Origin: Chrysomallon squamiferum
Lineage: Eukaryota > Mollusca > Gastropoda > Neomphalida > Peltospiridae
Reading direction: 5' to 3'
Assembly (NCBI GenBank): GCA_012295275.1
Contig: CM022665.1
Location: 16,075,976 to 16,139,975, forward strand
DNA length: 64,000 bases
Part shown: positions 24,341-39,100 of the stretch, in pieces
Layout of the letters: each line of letters opens with the position of its first letter
Position numbering within the stretch: the stretch's first letter is position 1
Position numbers and translations under genes: made by a program
Notes under the pieces: model-generated
Database searches by the model: none
The model's input: only the letters and a program-made list of their open reading frames with translations
Told to the model about the DNA's origin: nothing

Positions 24341-27300
24341 CAAAAATTTGGATAATGTTCTATTCTCATTATATTGTTGTGGTCCAGTTAAACATACAAA
24401 CCAAATACATTGTTTATTCTGAATATGTAAACATACTTTACTAGTAATAAACTGTGACAATACTTTTAAGTAGTCTAAAGAAATTCTTTTCTGTTCACCG
24501 CATCTTAAGTTGAAAAATAAAACAGTCTTTAAAAAAAACCCAAAACCTTGTTAATATTTTATGTATATTTCGATTATATATGAATGAATCAAATACATTT
24601 TGTTTACTGATTACTTTGTTGATCATAAATTATGACCATAAAATAACTGCCTGATAAGGATTTATGTTGATTGTCATTTTAATGTCATGTATGTAGTTAA
24701 GGTTTTATCAACATAAATTATGGTGATAATTTTGATAACTTTTGTATCTCAAGTGATATTTTACTAGTTAATTTTATGTAAATTGTTTTCATACCTCTAT
24801 CAGATGCCCACAGCCTGTGTTTTTGTGTGTGTTGGGGTATCATTAAATATTCATTCATTGTCAAATAAGGACATTGGCAGTAACAATAGAATGAGTTTAT
24901 AACAGAATTTCCAGTGTATCTTACCTTGTCTATGAATCATCAACTTCTGCCTTTTTCTTCTTCTTTTTCATTTTTATCTGTTAGACAGAGGTTCATTCAT
25001 AATTTGTAATCTTTCAGAGATGCAGAAAAGGTGATTAAAGATGAAGAGTCTAGTGCAGTATGGGTTCTGTTTTGTAAAAATACAAATCCTCATGGTGACA
25101 GTAGATGTCCTAATGTCATGTACAGGGGAAAACAGGATCTGAAATCTTTAGCAGTTTATCTGAAGTCTTTGACTCCACCTACATTGGTAAGTCATAGGTT
25201 AAGATTTACTTATGTGAAGAGAATGTTAGTCAGCAGTCCACTAATCAACATTTAAAAATAATTTTCTATTCTTTGTGTTTTATTTATTTAATCATTACAT
25301 TTAATCATTACATTTGTTTTTTTGGAATTTTTTATTTATGCTTGTTGTCTTTGCTTAAAGCATCACTTGTATAATTTGGAACAAGCATATGTGTATTATT
25401 GGTGCAAGTCTTACTCAAGTTTTACTTAGAAAATAAAGTATAACTAACTATGGTCTTTCCCTAAAAAGTTTGAAAAACGTATAGGAAGGATAAATATACT
25501 TTATGGAAGTATTTAAGGCAGACAGTAATAATAAATATTTGTATGTAGCCAAATAATTGGTTTTTCTGTATATCATCTTTAAAAAAAAAAAATATATATA
25601 TATATATAATTAATTAATAACTGTAATTATATCATTTATTCTACAATCAGTGTAATTTGTTTTCTAGACTACTTTATTCTGTTAAATTGAAACAATTTGT
25701 ATCTTTTCCTCTATTCTTTTTATTAATATAAACATACATGCTATATTATTTTTTCTTTTCTTTTCACAGTATTTCTACCCAGAAGATGATGCAGTACCTC
25801 AGTGCAAACAGAAAATGGTCAGCTGTTTGTTATTGTTCCTCGATTCTGAGTGTAAAGATAAAGTACTGCAGATGGCAAACCATTTGAAGTATTATGTTTA
25901 TGGATCTGCTGAAACAGTTATCATCAATACGTGAGTTGTTTTCATCTTTGTACTGTCAAGCTTCTTCACAAAACTGAGCAGTGGGACCAATTGGAATGCT
26001 CTTTTTGACTTTGGGCATAAAGCTGGCAGATTTGGAAACTGACAGTAGTAAGAGGTTGTGAGTGTTTTTTGGTGAGAGATAGTTTGTACAGATTCAAGTG
26101 AGAGATGACTGGGGATGTTTTGCCTGGAGTTTAGTATGTATGTTTATCTCAAAGATAATTGTGTAAGTTCTGTAGTGACTTTATTGTCAAGGTTCTAGAA
26201 AGTTAATTGTAGAAATTCTTCTAAGAGGTCAGCGTAAAGGTTTTGTTAACAGTTAATTGTGAGGTTTCTACTAAGTGTACAATGTAAACATTCTTCTGTC
26301 TGTTGTGAAAGTTCTGATAATTCTTGGGGAAATTCTACTAAGTGTTTATGGTAAAGGTTTGACTGAATGTTATCTATAGAAGTTCTAAGAATTTATTGTG
26401 TAGATTACATTAAGAGATAATTGTGGAAGTTTTACTTAGACATTATTATAAAGCAGCTTCTAAGAACTCATTGGGAAGAGTCTTCTAAGAGTTCATTGTA
26501 AAGGTTCTTGTAAGAGTTAATTGTGGAAGTTCTACTAATTGTTAATTATAAAGGGGACTTGGGAAGGTTCTGTCATGAATTAATTCCTTACATTTAAGAA
26601 TTATCAGCAGATCGACAAAGATAATCTTAATACAGGTAGTTTGTTCTGTCATTCTTGTCTGTTGACCATGTGAAATTGTTTAATTTTTAATTTTTCAGTG
26701 AACACGAACACTTTGATACTAAAGAATTGTTACTGGACCGAGATACCCCAGCTGTTGCTTTAACTAGAGAAGTAAGTTAGTAGAAATACAGTGGTACCTT
26801 GACTTATGAGTGCACCAACTTGTGAGTTTTCCGAGATATGAGCAGTCACCTGGTCGATTTTTTGCTTTGAGTTGCGAGCCAAAATCTGAGTTACAAGTAA
26901 GCTTCAGATACACCACCGCTAGTTGGTGCAACGAACAACACAACATCTGCCCAGCTTCCCACGTCTCATTTGGTTACATCACGTGGTTACCTCGCTGTTA
27001 TCTCTGTTGGGTTGTGCTCGTGTTTGGTGCAGTATTTTGCCAAATTTCTTTTCTGACCATGGATCCTAAGAAACTGAGTGAAAAGGACAGTGCTGAGAAG
27101 AAGAAGCAGATGATGTCCATTGCATTAAAGCATGAAATCATAGAAAAACATGAGCAAAGTGTGCATGTAGGCAACTTGGCTAGGCAATAGAGCATAGGTT
27201 GTTTTTGGGGCCTGGAACAGATTAATGGTATTTTAATTAATTTCAGTTGGGAAAATTGATTTGATATACAAGCAAACTGAGATACAAGCTCGGTCACGGA

Positions 27301-30300
27301 ACAAATTAAACTCATAAGTCACAGTATCACTGTATATATATTTCTTTAAATTTTTAGATCTGACTGCTTTTTTTCAAAAACAGTTTTTTGTGTATGTGTG
27401 AATTTGAGGATGTGAGGGTAATGTGGAAAGATAAAGACAGAAGGGAGAGATAGAGGGGAAGGGAGGTAGAGAGAGAGATAATGGAATGAAAAATTGACCG
27501 AGGAGAGAGGAGGGGGAACAATATATGTATGTGACATTCAAACTGAAACCAGAAAAAGGTTTTAAAATAAATATTTTAAGATCTTTCGCTGTTTCTCCTA
27601 CATTTTACATACACATTTTTTTCTTTCCTTCTGCCTGCCTGCCTTTTTTGTGTTTTCCCTCACTCAATGTTTGAGATCATATAATTTTGTCTACAAATAA
27701 TAAATTGAAAACAGATTTGTGTATTCTATGGAATTAGCTGCATCCATGATCTGATTAAGGAATTAAAACTGAAAAATATAATAAATGTATTTTCAATTAT
27801 CTTGCTATCCTTTCATATTGTTCTGTTTTATCTTTCCATCTCTCTATTCTTTTCATTCTTTTTTTTTATCTTCTTTCTGTCTTTTACATACACACACAAG
27901 GCCAAATTTCACATGTGAGCTTTCTACGCTAGAGCCTAGGGCAACAGGATGATAGTGGCATGCACACACACATAAACACACACAAACACATATGCACCTG
28001 CATGCCCACAAGTTTGTTTTCAAATAATTCATATCTGCCTTTTTTATCTCTCAAAAAAAAAATATATTTCCTAAAATTTTCTCAACAGGGCAGATTTGTT
28101 TACCAAAATGTAGCAGTAACTCTGCCAAATGTCATTGAATTTATTCAAGAGAACTTGTTCACAGTCGAGAAGAAAGAAAGTTCATCAGAAACAGAAACAT
28201 CCAGCTTTCAGAATTTTGAGTTTAACTATGATGAAGGTTTGTGTACTGAAATTTTTTAAAAAGCATTGTTCCTTACTTGATTTTAGCATGATATGGCACA
28301 ATACTTTCAATATTCTACTGCTATTTGCCTTCAGTCAGAACAGTGATAATAAAATGAACTGTATGAACTGAACTACTAAATACATAGAACAAATACTGAA
28401 AAATGTTGGAATGGTAATTTTTAAAGCCATTTTTTGTCAAAAAGTCATAAGTGGCATATTCCAGTTATTGAAGCACATTATGAAATTTTTAATAATTTGA
28501 ATAAATTTTAAAAGTGCCCTGAAAATGGTAAAAAAAATTCCAGTCCAAGTTCATAGATGTAATAATACAAATACTAATTTCTTTTATTAGTGAAAAGATT
28601 TTCCTTTTAAAATACTTGTCCAAACAGAATAGTTTTCTACCATTTGGCAGATTTCTTACAGTCAGTGATGCCTAAAAATAAATAAATAAATAAATGCTAT
28701 GCTGTTGTTACTTAAGTTACAAACATAGCTCATACTTCTGATCTTATGGTCAGTTATTTTCAGGCACCTAGAGGTTTAAGCATAGCTTGACAACTGTTAA
28801 GAAACAAGTCTTCTTTTTTCACTTCAAACAAAAAATAATGGATTTCTTTAAAATACATGCCCACAATTAACACTTAAAGCTGTTAGGGACATTTTTAGAT
28901 TTTTTTAGAATCATTGTACATATGTTGGGCTTGGATGAAAGACATTATTAAAATGTGTTCTCTTGTAGCTAATGTGTCTTCTTCATTTTTCAAAATTCTA
29001 TTTTAATTAATTATTATGTATTCTTCTTTTTCAGTGTTTTATACATAAGTTGTAAATTCATGTTAAAATTTCACTAAAGATTCAGCTTTTTTTTTCTTTT
29101 TTTTGTTGTTCTTTCTTTTTCAATATTTTATATGCAAGATAATAAATGAATTTTAAAATTTCAGTTGAGATTCAGGATGATGAAGTAGCTGAATCTGTCC
29201 ATCGAATGTCTATGAAGAAAATGCCATCTGACCGAGTTCCATTTCTGAATGACAAAACTTTCCCAACAGTAGTTGCAGACTCTCCACTGTTGATGGTGTT
29301 GTTTTATCTTCCATGTAAGAATAAATCTTTGTTATTCAGTCTATTTTATCTATTACTTCTTCTTCTGCTGTCCAACTAAAATCTTGCTCATTAGATATTT
29401 GCTTTCATTTAAGTCAGCAGAGGTTTTACTGAATATTTTGATGCATTTTTCTTCTTTCTTTTTTTTACTCTGCTGCTAGTGACAATATAAAAAGGACACA
29501 TAAACATGTTTGAATTGAATGTGGCATTCTTTACAAATTATTAATGATCATTTTAAAATATTTCTTATCTGTAGTTGATGTGAGAAGTACAGCCTTTTTG
29601 TATTCATACCTGGAAGTTGCTCAGATTCTAAAGGAATCTGACCCATCAACATCTCCCCTGGGTGTGGTGAACTGCCACGACTGGACAGATGTTTGTCAGA
29701 AACAAAACATTACAATCTACCCTACTACACGAGTGTTCCGCAAGACTGCTGATCCCATGGACTACCAGGGTCCTCTTGATACCACCGCTGTTGTCTCTCT
29801 AGTCAAACTGTATGTAGTTTCTGCACTGGTTACATACTTCCTGCATTGTTTTTGGCTTGGGAGTTAAATTTTGGTTTGCGAATAAGTTTTATTATTTGGG
29901 GGATCTGGGTTTAAGGGATAAGGTACTATCTCGGGGTGTTTTGCTTTAAAGGATAATGTATTTCGGGCATTTTGGCATAATGGATAAATATTTGGGGGTG
30001 GTTGGCTTAAAGAAAAAGGTATTATTTGAGGAGTGACTTAAGGGATAAAACACTGTTGTTGCGAATTTTGGTTTAATGAATAAAGAAGGTATTATTGGGG
30101 GTTTTGTGTTGAAGAATAAGATTATTATTTTGGGGCTTTTGGTTTAAGGGATAAGGAGATATTTGTGGATTCTGGTTTAAGGGATACGGTATTATTTGAG
30201 GTGTTAGGCTTTAGGAATAATATATTGTTTGGAGGATGTAATATTATTTTGGGAAGATTTTTCAGGGAATCAGGTTTTGGTTTAAGGGATAAGATGTAAT

Positions 30301-33300
30301 TTGAGGGGGTTTTGTTTGGGGAATAAGGTATTATTTATGGGGTTTTGCTTGGAAGATTAGTTTTACAGTCTTTTTGAAAGAAAAAAAAAATCTGGACTGA
30401 TTTTTGTTACTAACTACCAGACTGTGAAGATATCACAGACTGTAAAATCTCACTGATACAGTTGTAATGGTCTCAGTAGTCAAACTGTTGGTGGTCCTAT
30501 TTTTATTTTATTTTATTTATTTTTATTATTATTATTTTATTTTTATTTTTTTCTTCAATAACACAAATAATTACTATCATTTTGAATTCTGGTTAACATT
30601 TTTTATTAAAATTATTTGAATGTACATTTAAACAGCATGGAAAAAATAAATATGAGACTAAGCAATAGTGTGACAATATTTCTATTTCCTCAGCAAACCA
30701 AATAAATATTCCTTGGTAAACCTGTTTTGGTAGATTCCATTGCAAATCATAAATAACTCCCAGACAGCCACATAAATATACATTCAGTACATTAATATAC
30801 ATTCAGAAATGGAGTTACATACATTTCATTTAATAATTCTGCAAGAATATTTTAAGCATTTTTTATTTATGTTGTTCTTATTGTTATTTTATATTTTAGT
30901 ATTATTATTATTATTTTAGAGTTGTTTATATTATACTATTATTGTAGTTAATGTTATTATTATTATTATTATTATTTTATTTCACTATGAGATTTATTTT
31001 GTTCTCCAGTCTTCAGCTTGAGACTCCGCTAAAACTACAGTCAGAAGAAGATGTAGAAAATTACAGCATAGGAAACCTGCCTATAAATGCATCAGAAATG
31101 TTCTCTAATATATCAGTTCTGGGAATTTTTGATAAGAATTCAGAAAAAGGTTTGCATTTCACAGAATTATGTTTTTATTAACTTTTAAAGACTAAATCAA
31201 GAGTAAGTTGGTATTTAAAAAAAAGAAAAGAATTATGTCAGAATACTGAATATGCTGTTGAGCATGCATGTAACTTGATAGGCACTTTTCGTTTGTTCAT
31301 TTTGTATGGAGTGTTGGGGATTTCTTATTTGTTTTCTTACACAAATAAACAAAATATACATAGAATGAATAAATAAATATTTATTTAATGGAACTTCAAC
31401 CTATTGCTATAAATAACATTTTATTCAGTGTCAGATATGATATTTTTAATTATAACGTGAGAGAAAAAAACTCTGATGCTTCACTTTGTATTACCTTTCC
31501 CTATTGCTAGCAAGAACCATTTTATAATTTTATACACAGGAACATATTTAGAATGGCTGTTGATGAAAGTGTTACAGAGACTATGTCAAAGTTTATTGTG
31601 TGTACATAAATAGTGGTTTTAATATAACATTGTAGTTCAAGAGTAGCTGATGTCCTTACACATGCTGATATCCTTTCTCTGTGACAAGCTGTGACTACTT
31701 TCAAACAAAACATGAATTTTTTGTGAAAGTTATTTTTTTGTTGTTAAAATGGGTTATTTTTCCTTTTTTTCTCTCTCTCTTTTTTAATAATGTTGTGTTA
31801 TTATTGTTGTTACTGTGGTTAGAAGTTGTGATAGCAGCAGTAGTAACAGTGGCATAATGGATAAGGAATAATGTATTTAAAATTATAGCAGATTCCTGAT
31901 AATATTTTATTTATTTATTTATCTGGTAGTAATAGTACTAGTAGTAGTAGTAGTAGTAGTAGTAGTTTTATTTATTTTAATTTTTTTTAGAAATGAAGGT
32001 ATTTAATAAGGTAGCTGAGAATTTGAAGAGTTCTTTCCTGTTTGCAATCACCAAGCCTGAGTATGCTAAATGGTAAATATTGTTTAGGATTGATAAATGG
32101 AAATTTCATTAACATATTATAATTTGGCATTTCCAGTAAAATTTTAAAAAATAATAATAAAAAAATATTTCAAAATAAATTCTTAAAAATTCTTCTTCTT
32201 CTTCTTCTTCTTCTTCTTATTATTATTATTTATTATTATTTTTAACTATAAATTTCATTAAACATTAAGATTTCAGATGTCTGTAATATAAACAAATTAC
32301 AGTTTCTTTTTGTGGTCAAAAGTGATGAAAAAGGAAAAATCAGCAGCATTATTTTCATCGTTATTTTGTATGTGATTTATTTATTCGGTCCTTTGTATTT
32401 ATAAAACTATACATAACAGATGTAGAATAGAAATATTTTAAAAATGTATTTTTCCCTAATTATGTAAATAATATAATTTGATGGAATAATATAACTGGCT
32501 GGCTGATCACAAAATACATTCATGTAATTGTTGGACAAAATGGAGGCAAAATATATTAATTCTTTCAACTTCCAAGTGATAGATGTTTTTAAAAAATAAA
32601 ATTTAAAAAAAACCCCATAAAATAAAGATGGTGACTTAGAACTTTGCCATGTAATAAAAGTAAGGGGAAGTTTAGGTAAACAGGGCACACCTCTTGTCAG
32701 CCCTGGTAGTATTTATTATTACTGATGACAAGAAATGTCATTAAGAATATTAACATTTTGATTTTGTTTATTATACTGAAATTCACAAAACTATTTCAAA
32801 ATAATTAAACCCAGTTAAAAATTTTTTTTTTTAAATTGGCTTATATTATAGATTATTTTAATTGCTCTTGTTCATGGTTCTTTTTCCAGTTCCACTTGTC
32901 CAAGTGAAGTACCCTCTGTAGCTGTGTTCCGTCACACAGACCCTATCAAACCTGTTGTTACTTTGACCAAAGATTTCACAGAAAAGAATATTGAAACATT
33001 TGTGAAGCAAGCCAGACTTCCAGTATTGGTAACTAATTTGTTGTGATATTTTGACCTGCTGTGCATATTAGCATATACGCATGCAACAGAAATGAATTTA
33101 TTGTATTTATTAATTAGTGTTGCTGTTAATTTTAATTTTATTTAATTTTATTTAATTTTATATTTATTTTAAATATTTACTTCTGAATTAGATATATTTG
33201 TTTTATGCAGTACCAGTGCTTCTGTAGTTGAAATTATATTTTTCTGTGGTGTGTGTTGGTTTTTTGTTGGGTTTTTTTGTTGCTTTTTTATTTGTTTAAT

Positions 33301-33511
33301 TTACAAATTTGATTCTTAATTTGTTGATTTTTATTTCATTAATATCTCAGAAATGCATGTGTATATTTTAATGGGTACCAAAATATTAAAAATATAATAC
33401 TATTTTTATATATATATATGAAAGCTGATTATTTTTATCAATATTTTTTAATTTGATTATTATAGATTTTGTTTATTAATAATTAATTATTATTAATTTT
33501 ATGTATTGACA

Positions 33512-33560
<49 letters not shown>

Positions 33561-34368
33561 TAGATTTTTAATTTATTTTTTAAATTTATTTTTGAATTTT
33601 ATTTTAATTTCACTGTGTTTATTTATTTAACTTACACATATTAGTATACTTAATCTTATTTAGTATTAATATTTGTGTCATTTATTTATTCATTCCAGCC
33701 TGAATTAACAATTGATGTCTTCCCTCTACTGTACAGACAACAAAAACCATTTGTTATTTTATTCTGTAATCCCAGGTTGATGGAAGTCACTGCCAATGTA
33801 ATGATACTCCTAAGCCAAATCATCAAATCAGGAGCATTTCCCAATATTATTTTTGCATGGATGGACAGGTTTGTTATTTGTATTCTACTCTGTGCACTAC
33901 ATTTATTTTATCACATGTAATGATATTTCAAACCCAAATCATCAGATTGGAAGTGTTTTCTGATTTTACAAAGATGGACAAGGTTTGGCATCATTATTCT
34001 AATTTGTACACTGCATTTATTTTATTTATGTGTTATGATAACTGTGAGTAAAACTTTTGAACTGAGTTCATTTTGCAATTTTTACTTTATTTTGGTAGTC
34101 TTGTATCACACAGACAAGATATAAGCATGCACAGATGTGTGCACACACACACACACACACACACATGCACGCAAGCACTTGTCAGAGTAAAATAACAAAT
34201 ATAGGTTAGTTAGTTCTTAATTTTGTTTTAACTTCCAGTTTTACACTGGGGTTTAAAGCCCTTTTTTTTTTTTTCTAATTTTATTGTTCTTAGGTTAAAA
34301 TGTTATTTATAATGAAGTAACAAATCCAGAATGAAATATATTTTTGAAATAAAATCTTTTACTGACAG

Positions 34369-34410
<42 letters not shown>

Positions 34411-34470
34411 TGTTACTTTTATTATTATTATTCTATTATTGTTATTATTTTATTGTTGTTGTTGTTGTTG

Positions 34471-34511
<41 letters not shown>

Positions 34512-36086
34512 TTTATTATTTGCAGTACTAGTGCTACTGGTAAGGTTATACTAGATTTGTATAACAAGAATTCTGCAGAACCAGCTCTGTCATTTGTTAA
34601 TCTCCAACAGGTATGACTGTAATATTGTAACAGCATTTATTAACTTTATATCCAGACTGTTTCAAGATATATTATTTTCAAGATGTTTGTGACTGATACC
34701 CAAAAGAAGAAAATTTTAACTTTCAAACTTAGTCTGAATAAATCCAACTGTCACTGGCCTTAGATGATAAACAACATTTATTGGTCCTAGATGTAGTTCA
34801 GGTATTTCCAACTAATTATATTTATTCTAATTCTACATCATATGACTCAAATAAGCATAATTATAAATAGATTTGAATAAACAGAAATCTATATGAAAAT
34901 AGCATATGGGTTGAGAATCCCTTATCCTAAACTTTGAAAATCAAAAAGCACCAAAATCAAAAGTCTTTTTCTTTTTTCTTTTTTTTTTTTAAGAGTCAAG
35001 ATACTGGTATCTTACAGTTTTCAGTTGGTTTTGCATACAGAAACTTTATTTCATGCACAATATTGTTTTAAAAAATCATTACATTAAAATACCTGCAGAC
35101 TATCTGTATAAACTGTATGTGAAATATGAATAGTTTACTAGTATTTCAAAATCCCTGAAACTATATATATGAGCTATGAATAGATGTTGTATTTAGACTT
35201 AGATCCTGATCTCAGGCTATTGCCATATATTCCAAAATCACAAACATTTTGAAAATTGAACAAGAGATCCTCAACCTGCTTAATATTCTCTTAAAATCCA
35301 AATTGCAACTATTGATGTCTTCAGTGGATATACTAATTGTTTGACTGCCATTATGCATGACAGAGGTTCTGCAATTAATGCCACATTTAAAAAAATAATA
35401 ATTAAAAAACTAAAACTTAATGAAAATCAAATATTTAACATTTTGTTGCATCACCAGTCTCATAGTGATAATCAACAAAGAAAAAACCCCAGAAGAACTT
35501 TATTTGTTTTTTACACATTAGATTGCCAGATCATGAAGATAAATAAAAAAAAAAAAAAAAAAAAAAAAAGACTGCTGTAGATTGTCATACAACAAAACAC
35601 CTTTTGACTTCAATTTTTATGTTGTACAATATTACATTAGGGATTTTGACAATATTTAAAAATATTTATTTTATTTATTTATTTATTTATTTATTTTAAA
35701 TTAACAATATAATTGAGATTATTAAATAATTGCATCACAACTGGACAAACGATAAATAAAAACAGATATTTATCATATTAAGTTACATTCATGTTTGTTC
35801 AGGGTAAAGTCTACAATATACCTGAGGGAGAGATAACAAGAGAAAAAGTTCAGCAGTGGTTACAATCTGTTCTTGATGGAAAACGCACACCATGTAGTGA
35901 GTTCCAGTATTAATGTATCTGTACATGCATGTCTGGCTCTTTGTCTTACTGTCTGGCTATCTGTCCATCTGTTCATTGTTTTACTATTCACGGACCACTC
36001 TTACTGATGAATAGCAAAAAAAAAAAAAAATTAATAATAAAAACAATAATAATAATAATATAAAAAAAAAATTAATAATAAAACCT

Positions 36087-36118
<32 letters not shown>

Positions 36119-39100
36119 CCATGGCCTTTAATAAATCATTTATGGTACATTATCTAGAAAGGGAAATCGTCCAGTGGATGATCTGAGAATCAAGCAATAT
36201 CCTATATTTCAGTTATGCTTGTATGATTTTGAGCTTTAACATGATACCATAAAAATTACTGTCATTATGATCGTGTTATTACAAACAATGGTGAGGTTAT
36301 TGCAGTTATTATAATTATATTTGTTGCAGAACACGCAGATTACATCTGAATGATCATGTCCTTTGGACTTTATTCAGAATTGTTTTCAATATTCCTTTTA
36401 CTGACCAGAATTGAGATAAAAAAAAATCAAATAAAAAATAGCATGTCAAGAATGAAAATGCTGTGAAAAATTCTTTTAAATGCATGGGTTGGTTTATAAT
36501 GATTTTTTTGGAGAGTTACGGTTGTTGTTATGGATGGTGCAAGGTTGTTTCTCTTTTTTTTTGTGGGCGGACTTATTGTTGTTGTTTTTGTTTTTAAATA
36601 TATTTTAAAGGTTTGTATCATAGTCCTGGATGCACCATGCCATCTTGACATCCAGTAATCATTATAATCCTAAGGCTTGATTGAATATTATATACATAGA
36701 CAATATTTGTGTATTTAAAGTATTGGTTAAGGTTACATATAACACTTGGCCTTGTTTGCTTTCATTATCCTCAAATCAGATAAATACTTTAAACACATAA
36801 ACAGGTGTAAAATACAAACAAAATAGTTTTTAATATTTTCATATAGAATATATTTTAACAGATGCATTTGCTTTTTAAATCTTAGCTTTTTGTTGTCAGC
36901 TTTTTTTTTCTGTTGTTTTTTTTGGTTCATATGGACTATATTTTTAGTGAAGGACTGGTTATATATGTGTTCTAATCAATTCTAATGTATCTTTTGTCTC
37001 GTGTAATGCATATTTTGTTTGTGTATTTTGCCAGAAATGTTGAAAAACAATGAATGGAAACCTCTGAGAAAAGGATACGACTATCTGCTAATGCAGGATT
37101 ACCAAGAAAAGTATGGACATGAGTCTTTGTACGAAAAAATGACGCCTGAACCTGAATGTAAATATTATAACAAGTTTTTAAATTAACTGTTAAATTTGCA
37201 TACATTCTGTTTTTAAAGTTTTGCTGTATGACTTTCTGTATATTTTTAGGTTTTATATAATTTTGCATGTATTCAATAAATAGTACTTAAAATTTATCTT
37301 ACAATACTGAATATATATATATTTAGTTTAGGTAGTCAATAAATAAAAGTGTGTTACTCTCACTGCACCCTTTTAAAATACGTGTGTGTGTGTGTGTGTG
37401 TGTGTGGAAAAATATAATGTTGTGAAGTTACTATGCTATTAGAAAAATGCAAATTATAATCATTTGCTAGATATGATTAATGGTAAAATATAGTAAAATA
37501 ATTTATTGAAGTAATACTCAACGTTTTTCCATTTATTGCCCACTTTCAAACATTGTTAAGTTGGAACACACAACAAACATGTATTAATTTCTGAATTAAC
37601 ATTAAAGATAAATGTTAATGATTAAAGTTTTAACCCTGAACAAAGATATAAAAGAAACAAAACTCCTTCCCTTCTACAGATATTCATTTATTTGTGGATT
37701 ATGTCTCATTAGAAGAAATTAAGCACACAAATCTGTAAAGATGTGCTTGTCACGTCAAACACACACCCATCAATTGCTCCAGCAAAATTCAGTGTCCACC
37801 CATCACCCAAAAAGGCCTTAGCACTGATTAAGATGATCATTAATTAAAATTAACTGAAATCTGCATACAGGTGATTATAATAATTTACTAAAAATTACTC
37901 TTCTAATTGCATATAAAAACATTTTATTGAAATAAATCAATTAATGTGCATGTAGCTGATTATTTTAATAAAGAGTAAAACAAATAAAATAATTTATACT
38001 GTGTTGAATTTCATACAGATAATGACATGAAAAGTATGTATTATTATTTTTTCAGTAACACTGCTATTTGCATGTAGCTAACAGCTGCAGTAACAATTAT
38101 ATTCAGCAAAACATATACTTCATAATAATTTATTGAATTCATATGATTCTATCACAGCTGTGATTACTATAATGTATAGCAAAACATAATATAAAAATTA
38201 TTGTTATTATTTTTCTTTTTAAATTACCGTATATACTTGTGTACAAGGTGACCTTATGTATAAGTCGATGTGTATTTTAAGACCAAAAATTGCGTCATTT
38301 TAGGTATTACTTATATATAAGTCGACTGTAGATTCCAGGCACCGTCACTATTTTTAGACCAGTGTGACAGTGCCATGAAGGCCTACATTGTATGCCTACT
38401 GTAACATAACTTGCACAAGCTGTAACTTGCACGTGCAATTCAAAGTAAGATAATTTCGGAACCTCAGCAATATTTTTTTCTATCGAAACTCGGCTACAAG
38501 ACACGCCCCCGATCCTATTCCTAACGCTCTAATTGGCCGAGGCTTCGCACACTTGGCAACCGACTAGAATAACAAATATGGCGAGAAGTTGAACTGATTT
38601 TTGTTGCAGAACGTTTATAGAAATTTAGTTTGTTTTCGATTTGTTGGTAGTGGATATTAATGACGATTGCAATATTATTTCACCAAATTCTTTACAATTA
38701 CACAAGTGAGTTTTGTTTATGAAATTAGGACCGATATTTAGTGCAATTTGGCAGAGAAGTCTGCATTCCTAGATCATTGCAAGACGCCGTAAGGCATAAC
38801 GCCATACTGACGGTTTTCTCGCTTTAAAATGTATTTTTATGTCATTAAACGGAAGAATATCATGTTTTACATTCATATTTGGTTTTGTTATTTAATTTTT
38901 CAAAATTTTTTATACGATAAAATTATATTTTTGAAAAGCTGAAAGACCGCGATTATTTTAGATGCATCCCGTAGCAAAAAATAGTCAAAATGGCGACTCT
39001 TCAGCAACAGCTACAAAAGCATTACCTATGTATAAGTCGACCCCCAAAATATTACCTTAATATAGTCTCCCAAAAATTCGACTTATACACAAGTATATAC

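Larger units (their letters stand above)
23315..26698 (+). other. TXNDC16 introns 5-8 (contents)
   Basis: AT-rich intron sequence: poly-T at 23800-23822 and 24312-24340, (TA)n near 25592-25608. A 12-bp perfect inverted repeat (ATTTATGTTGAT) has arms near 24660 and 24707. A degenerate 22-26 bp minisatellite fills most of intron 8 (separate entry). No extra exon supported. Confidence 0.65.
27335..29574 (+). other. TXNDC16 introns 9 (rest) to 11 (contents)
   Basis: Around exons 10 and 11. There is a purine-rich GA-type stretch at 27435-27510, CT-rich and CA-rich stretches at 27600-27660 and 27885-28000, and a (TAAA)n tract near 28676-28695. The rest is AT-rich sequence without recognisable elements. 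Confidence 0.6.
30371..34525 (+). other. TXNDC16 introns 12 (rest) to 16 (contents)
   Basis: Intronic sequence around exons 13-16. Microsatellites: (TTA)n at 30950-30977, (TAG)n at 31936-31965, (CTT)n at 32193-32218, (TTA)n at 33512-33560, (CA)n at 34141-34165, and (TTA)n/(TTG)n at 34371-34521 directly before exon 17. No extra coding sequence supported. Confidence 0.65.

Noticed and set aside
24660-24718. 12-bp inverted repeat as a possible terminator or structured RNA
   Set aside because: Short arms with a 35-base loop in AT-rich intron DNA; not distinguishable from chance.
34331-34636. Ile/Leu/Tyr homopolymeric open frames on both strands
   Set aside because: Direct translation of (TTA)n/(TTG)n next to TXNDC16 exon 17.
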